A stretch of DNA of 6,404 nucleotides from an uncultured Clostridium sp. (lineage in GTDB: Bacteria > Bacillota_A > Clostridia > TANB77 > CAG-508). The translations under genes were made by a program, and so were the position numbers. Under the pieces are notes generated by a model. The model did not search any database. It worked only from the letters and a program-made list of their open reading frames with translations, and was not told the origin of the DNA. This document shows, piece after piece, positions 5,573 to 6,404 of this stretch (position 1 is its first letter; every line of letters begins with the position of its first letter). The stretch spans positions 1 to 6,404 of the forward strand of contig CAKNIU010000032.1 in NCBI GenBank assembly GCA_930980675.1, read 5' to 3'.

Positions 5573-5596
5573 ACTCAAAAAACAATGCGAAATATT

Positions 5597-5603
5597 AAGG
5601 AGG
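5597..5603 (+). promoter_or_regulatory. Ribosome binding site that fixes the start of the 94-residue membrane protein
   Basis: AAGGAGG lies eight bases before the ATG at 5612. An earlier in-frame ATG at 5585 has no Shine-Dalgarno sequence, and starting there would place this site inside the coding region. The start at 5612 is therefore preferred. Confidence 0.88.
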
Positions 5604-5611
5604 AAAATACA

Positions 5612-5896
5612 ATGAAACGGACAGTAGTTCTTGAATTGGTTCGGAGAATTATTATAAGAAATCCATTAAAACTGATTTTCATTTTATCTTTTAGTACGTT
5701 TGCACTATTATTAAGACCGTATTTTGATTTAATATCTTTATTGAAGATGTCATTATTGCTTGCAATGCTTTTAATTTGTGCAATAATAATATTGACTTTT
5801 ATAGTAGTTTGCGTAGTCGTTTGCATGAGGACACTATTAGATGACTGGAAAAAAGAAATAAAAGAAATTGAAGAACAGCAGAAAGACCAATTCTAA
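5612..5896 (+). CDS. Small membrane protein of unknown function (94 residues)
   Basis: I do not recognise a family. Residues 1-20 are strongly basic (MKRTVVLELVRRIIIRNPLK) and form an amphipathic stretch. Two hydrophobic segments follow at about 20-34 and 46-72, with RPYFDLISLLK between them. The last 20 residues (DDWKKEIKEIEEQQKDQF) are highly charged and helix-forming, a likely cytoplasmic coiled-coil or binding tail. There is no cleavable signal peptide. The basic N terminus suggests both ends lie in the cytoplasm. The gene has every sign of being real: a perfect promoter, a perfect AAGGAGG, and a GC-rich terminator 18 bases after the stop. It is monocistronic, between the divergent glycoamylase-like gene and uvrB. 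It resembles the 70-residue protein at 3336-3548 in architecture (strong promoter, small two-helix protein, hairpin), but I see no sequence homology between them. Confidence 0.82.
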   Translation: MKRTVVLELVRRIIIRNPLKLIFILSFSTFALLLRPYFDLISLLKMSLLLAMLLICAIIILTFIVVCVVVCMRTLLDDWKKEIKEIEEQQKDQF

Positions 5897-5914
5897 CGTA
5901 GCTTTCTGTTTGCA

Positions 5915-5943
5915 CCCCACAGCATTCTTATGCTGTGGGGCTT
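5915..5943 (+). terminator. Terminator after the 94-residue membrane protein gene
   Basis: CCCCACAGCAT and ATGCTGTGGGG form a perfect 11-bp GC-rich stem with a four-base loop (TCTT), followed by CTTT. The T run is short but the stem is very stable. It isolates the membrane protein gene from uvrB. Confidence 0.8.
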
Positions 5944-5964
5944 TAAAATAATAAGCCAAAATTA

Positions 5965-5993
5965 TTGTATTTACAACTATAATATGGTATAAA
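5965..5993 (+). promoter_or_regulatory. Probable promoter of uvrB
   Basis: TTGTAT (5965-5970), a 17-base spacer, then TATAAA (5988-5993). An overlapping TATAAT (5978-5983) is a better -10 box but lacks a good -35 at 17 bases. The stretch contains no LexA/DinR-like palindrome (GAAC N4 GTTC type), so SOS control of uvrB, known in Bacillus, is not evident here. Confidence 0.5.
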
Positions 5994-6015
5994 TATTATG
6001 TATATAGGAGGATTT

Positions 6016-6404
6016 ATGTTCAAGCTAGTTTCAGATTACAAGCCTACAGGCGACCAACCTCAGGCAATAGAATATTTATCTAATGGAATAAGAGATGGGA
6101 AGAAATTCCAGACTTTGCTAGGTGTAACTGGCTCTGGAAAAACATTTACCATGGCTAATATAATACAGAATGTTCAAAAGCCTACCTTAGTTTTAGCTCA
6201 TAACAAAACTTTAGCAGGACAGTTATATTCAGAATTTAAAGAATTCTTCCCTGAAAATAATGTAGAATACTTTGTATCATATTACGATTATTATCAACCA
6301 GAAGCTTACGTGCCTTCATCAGATACATATATCGAAAAAGATGCATCTATAAATGATGAAATAGATAAGCTAAGACACTCTGCAACTGCATCGCTTTTTG
6401 AAAC
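6016..6404 (+). CDS. uvrB: UvrABC excinuclease subunit B, N-terminal part (runs off the window)
   Basis: UvrB is the damage-verifying helicase-like subunit of bacterial nucleotide excision repair. UvrA loads it onto damaged DNA, and it then recruits the nuclease UvrC. The first 129 codons are present, of a family length of about 650-670. Visible are the N-terminal [17 protein letters not shown], the Walker A motif GVTGSGKT (36-43), the [18 protein letters not shown] block (58-75), and the start of the damage-probing beta-hairpin with [12 protein letters not shown] (89-100) and SSDTYIEKD (101-109). No motif is damaged in the part seen. The ATG at 6016 is preceded by AGGAGG (6006-6011) at a short spacing of four bases. 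uvrA often follows uvrB in Firmicutes, but that lies outside the window. Confidence 0.97.
   Translation, partial: MFKLVSDYKPTGDQPQAIEYLSNGIRDGKKFQTLLGVTGSGKTFTMANIIQNVQKPTLVLAHNKTLAGQLYSEFKEFFPENNVEYFVSYYDYYQPEAYVPSSDTYIEKDASINDEIDKLRHSATASLFE

Noticed and set aside
3285..5604. The two small membrane protein cassettes as a duplicated pair
   Set aside because: They share layout (promoter, AAGGAGG, two-helix protein, hairpin), but the proteins, leaders and hairpins show no convincing sequence similarity.
5575..5826. Minus-strand 83-codon frame opposite the 94-residue membrane protein
   Set aside because: The plus-strand gene has a promoter, ribosome binding site and terminator. The minus frame has none and its protein is low complexity.
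1..6404. CRISPR arrays, tRNA or rRNA genes, insertion sequences, phage attachment sites
   Set aside because: No regularly spaced repeats, tRNA-like cloverleaf, rRNA segment, transposase or long terminal inverted repeats were seen.

Overview
The window comes from a low-GC Gram-positive bacterium, most likely an anaerobic clostridial Firmicute. Evidence: AT-rich intergenic DNA, strong AGGAGG-type ribosome binding sites, near-consensus TTGACA/TATAAT promoters, TGA used as a stop codon, and single-chain (alpha2-type) glycyl-tRNA synthetases. I cannot name a genus from the sequence alone.

Layout. Positions 1-75 may hold the tail of an unidentified plus-strand gene. Positions 128-3039 carry two tandem, full-length glycyl-tRNA synthetase genes on the minus strand. 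They are not a simple operon: the upstream copy (1666-3039) ends at an intrinsic terminator, and the downstream copy (128-1504) has its own near-perfect promoter right after it. Neither copy shows a T-box leader. The leader of the upstream copy holds a hairpin and a perfect but orphan Shine-Dalgarno sequence. A divergent promoter pair separates this copy from a 70-residue two-helix membrane protein gene (3336-3548, plus), which ends in a hairpin.

Positions 3638-4033 (minus) are the remains of a type II toxin-antitoxin operon. The Phd/YefM-type antitoxin is intact. The overlapping RelE/ParE-type toxin gene keeps only its first about 25 and last about 15 codons, now in different frames, so it has suffered an internal deletion. 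The antitoxin keeps its promoter and a direct repeat that could be its operator. Upstream on the same strand (4107-5396) is a 429-residue protein of the glycoamylase-like / COG5368 family (relatives of GH144 beta-1,2-glucanases), starting at TTG and lacking a signal peptide.

Positions 5505-5940 form a compact plus-strand cassette: a perfect consensus promoter, a leader hairpin, a 94-residue membrane protein gene and a GC-rich terminator. The window ends in the first 129 codons of uvrB (nucleotide excision repair), which runs off the edge.

The genes do not form one pathway. The window reads as housekeeping genes (glycyl-tRNA synthetase, uvrB) around an accessory stretch with a duplicated synthetase, a decayed addiction module, a carbohydrate enzyme and two uncharacterised small membrane proteins. 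I found no convincing evidence for a wholly new multi-gene system. The most notable items are the duplicated synthetase and the scarred toxin gene.
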